Origin: an uncultured Veillonella sp.
GTDB lineage: Bacteria; Bacillota; Negativicutes; Veillonellales; Veillonellaceae
Assembly (NCBI RefSeq): GCF_934230905.1
Contig: NZ_CAKQFJ010000039.1
Span: forward strand, 1-15,035
Reading direction: 5' to 3'
Length of the DNA stretch: 15,035 bases
In this document: positions 14,760 to 15,035 of the stretch, piece after piece
Layout: the number at the start of each line of letters is the position of its first letter
Numbering within the stretch: position 1 is the stretch's first letter
Program-made: the position numbers and the translations under genes
Notes under the pieces: generated by a model
Database searches by the model: none
What the model was told of the DNA's origin: nothing
What the model saw: the letters and a program-made list of their open reading frames with translations, nothing else

Positions 14760-14853
14760 AGATATGACATGTATATCTTCATTAGTATAGGATTAATAGA
14801 AGGAGGAGAAATGCTCTTCATTAAGACATAACATGTATATCATCGTAAGTATA
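14760..14853. repeat. Imperfect 30-base direct repeat upstream of the SIMPL gene
   Basis: The copies at 14760-14789 and 14824-14853 match at 25 of 30 positions and share the exact core ACATGTATATC, 64 bases apart. The second copy overlaps the predicted SIMPL promoter. The arrangement suggests paired binding sites or a duplicated promoter. Confidence 0.55.
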
Positions 14854-14861
14854 TTGTACAA
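14834..14861 (-). promoter_or_regulatory. Candidate promoter of the SIMPL gene
   Basis: On the minus strand TTGTAC (14861-14856) and TATACA (14839-14834) are spaced 16 bases apart, about 120 bases upstream of the start codon. The other repeat copy holds the same TATACA at 14775-14770 but lacks a good -35. Confidence 0.4.
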
Positions 14862-14938
14862 AATAGATTGTGTAAAATCAATGTATTTTATGGAAAAATG
14901 AGTTAAAAGTGAAGTTTTATAAAAGTGAGAATTAGGGG

Positions 14939-14967
14939 TTGCATAGGTATGTAGTTTATACTATAAT
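14939..14967 (+). promoter_or_regulatory. Strong promoter at the right edge
   Basis: TTGCAT (14939-14944) and a perfect TATAAT (14962-14967) are spaced 17 bases apart. It drives a + strand transcript, starting near 14974, whose gene lies beyond the window. Confidence 0.72.
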
Positions 14968-14973
14968 AACCAT

Positions 14974-15035
14974 ACAGTCGTTGAGGCGACTGTTTATTAA
15001 TGAGGAAACGTAGATAGTATCTATATTCTTCGTTG
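14974..15035 (+). other. 5' leader of an unseen downstream gene, with hairpin
   Basis: At the predicted transcription start, ACAGTCG (14974-14980) pairs with CGACTGT (14987-14993) around TTGAGG. A second possible pairing, AACG with CGTT, encloses TAGATAGTATCTA (15007-15034). No start codon with a ribosome site is seen before the edge. It could be a structured leader or the start of a small RNA; I recognise no riboswitch family. The 14708-14938 stretch holds only the SIMPL control region. Confidence 0.4.

Noticed and set aside
14708..14821. Longer N-terminus for the SIMPL protein
   Set aside because: The ATG at 14707 has AAGGAGAG at the right distance and begins a typical signal peptide; the upstream part is not protein-like.
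14801..14831. Six-codon frame (MLFIKT) with AGGAGG four bases upstream on the + strand
   Set aside because: No promoter precedes it on that strand and it lies in the SIMPL control region; probably chance.

Overview
The window looks like chromosomal DNA of a diderm Firmicute of the Negativicutes, most probably Veillonella. It is AT-rich, with strong AGGAGG-type ribosome binding sites and near-consensus sigma-70 promoters, and it combines Firmicute-style gene signals with true outer-membrane proteins: a trimeric autotransporter and an OmpA-type porin. The genus is inferred from gene content and style; no database search was possible.

Layout, left to right. (1) 1-2865, + strand: the 3' two-thirds or so of a trimeric autotransporter adhesin, with repeated head/stalk modules, a YadA-type anchor, and an unusual 85-residue coiled-coil tail beyond the barrel. 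(2) 3124-4533, +: a MATE-family efflux transporter. (3) 4534-4804: an intergenic region with a possible small transcript and two hairpin terminators. (4) 4805-5512, -: a stand-alone class I glutamine amidotransferase, divergent from (5) 5756-6454, +: an AqpZ-type aquaporin behind a textbook promoter. (6) 6665-7672, +: an OmpA-family porin/peptidoglycan tether. (7) 7890-9011, +: an AI-2E (UPF0118) family permease, then (8) 9099-9758, +: a secreted PepSY-like protein. (9) 9880-11397, -: a dihydrolipoamide-dehydrogenase-like flavoprotein with a Fur-type box at its promoter. (10) 11577-12797, -: an SstT Na+/serine-threonine symporter, divergent from (11) 13084-13821, +: a MenG/UbiE methyltransferase. 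(12) 13976-14707, -: a secreted SIMPL-domain protein. (13) 14939-15035: a strong promoter and the start of a leader whose gene lies outside the window.

Nearly every gene has its own promoter signals and its own rho-independent terminator, so this is a run of mostly single-gene transcription units rather than an operon. By function it is largely cell envelope (adhesin, OmpA, SIMPL, PepSY) and membrane transport (MATE, aquaporin, AI-2E, SstT), plus two redox/quinone enzymes and one amidotransferase.

I found no CRISPR array, insertion sequence, prophage, tRNA or rRNA, and no clear new multi-gene system. The most interesting signals are the coiled-coil tail of the adhesin, the Fur-like operator on the orphan flavoprotein gene, a candidate small RNA, the palindromic intergenic sites, and the leader RNA cut off by the right edge.
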